The translations under genes were made by a program, and so were the position numbers. From the NCBI GenBank assembly GCA_964459165.1, contig CAYWKM010000030.1:1-21639 (forward strand): a stretch of 21,639 nucleotides of DNA, given 5' to 3'. The DNA is from RGIG4074 sp964459165. GTDB lineage: Bacteria > Bacillota > Clostridia > Christensenellales > Borkfalkiaceae. The notes under the pieces were generated by a model that worked only from the letters and a program-made list of their open reading frames with translations, did no database searches and had not been told where the DNA came from. The first letter of the stretch is position 1. The number at the start of each line of letters is the position of its first letter. Below are positions 21,598-21,639 of the stretch, one piece after another.

Positions 21598-21636
21598 CGC
21601 TATCCTTCATTTTTGTGAAGGATAGCGTTGCTTTTT
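21598..21636 (+). terminator. Strong intrinsic terminator at the window end
   Basis: A perfect 11-bp stem pairs 21598-21608 (cgctatccttc) with 21617-21627 (gaaggatagcg), with an 8-nt loop. It is followed by ttgcttttt. It would end transcription from the cotH-like gene, about 330 nt upstream, or from the remnant before it. Confidence 0.87.
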
Positions 21637-21639
21637 GTT

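Noticed and set aside
1..21639. CRISPR arrays, tRNA or rRNA genes, insertion sequences, prophage genes
   Set aside because: Reading through all intergenic spaces showed no regularly spaced repeats, no tRNA cloverleaf or CCA-ended stem, no transposase or integrase, and no phage proteins.

Overview
The window looks like chromosomal core sequence from a low-to-mid GC Firmicute of class Clostridia. Support for this comes from the gene content and order: an Asp23-family gene, nusB, folD, ispA, dxs, tlyA, nadK, argR, recN and spoIVB, with strong purine-rich Shine-Dalgarno sites and sigma-A-type promoters. spoIVB points to an endospore-forming ancestry. An exact run of 100 N shows a draft assembly. 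The mix with a lipoprotein CotH and nucleotide-sugar genes would fit an uncultured gut Clostridia (perhaps Christensenellales-like), but the lineage is a guess. All recognised genes lie on the + strand.

Layout. (1) 1-9378: a housekeeping block. A terminator for an upstream unit is followed by a near-consensus promoter, then asp23-like, nusB, folD, ispA, dxs, tlyA; then a second promoter with nadK, argR, recN; then spoIVB and its terminator. It covers transcription antitermination, folate one-carbon metabolism, isoprenoid precursor supply, rRNA methylation, NADP supply, arginine regulation, DNA repair and a sporulation checkpoint protease. Compared with the classical order, xseA/xseB are missing between folD and ispA, and spo0A does not follow spoIVB. 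(2) 9379-13642: cell-wall genes. These are a DacF-type D,D-carboxypeptidase, lysA (last step of lysine synthesis, consuming meso-DAP) and glmM (glucosamine-1-phosphate for UDP-GlcNAc). lysA and glmM each have their own promoter, and glmM has a potentially structured leader. (3) 13643-16889: nucleotide-sugar genes for surface glycans. gmd and fcl together give GDP-L-fucose, and rfbF gives CDP-glucose; an assembly gap lies between fcl and rfbF. (4) 16890-19147: a site-2-protease-like M50 gene overlapping scpA, which overlaps scpB (the kleisin and partner of the SMC condensin). (5) 19148-21639: a CotH-kinase-domain lipoprotein with an InlB/Flg_new-type repeat, a short remnant resembling the start of a GNAT acetyltransferase, and a terminator at the window end.

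Most noteworthy points. Two genes (nadK and the M50 protease) have sigma-A promoters whose -10 box ends 6-7 nt before a Shine-Dalgarno-less ATG, suggesting leaderless mRNAs. The glmM leader can form a long-range stem that begins at the predicted 5' end and stops just before the Shine-Dalgarno site. The assembly gap has identical 9-nt sequences on both edges. GlmM carries a Glu/Lys/Arg-rich insertion encoded by a short direct repeat. I did not find a clearly new multi-gene system.
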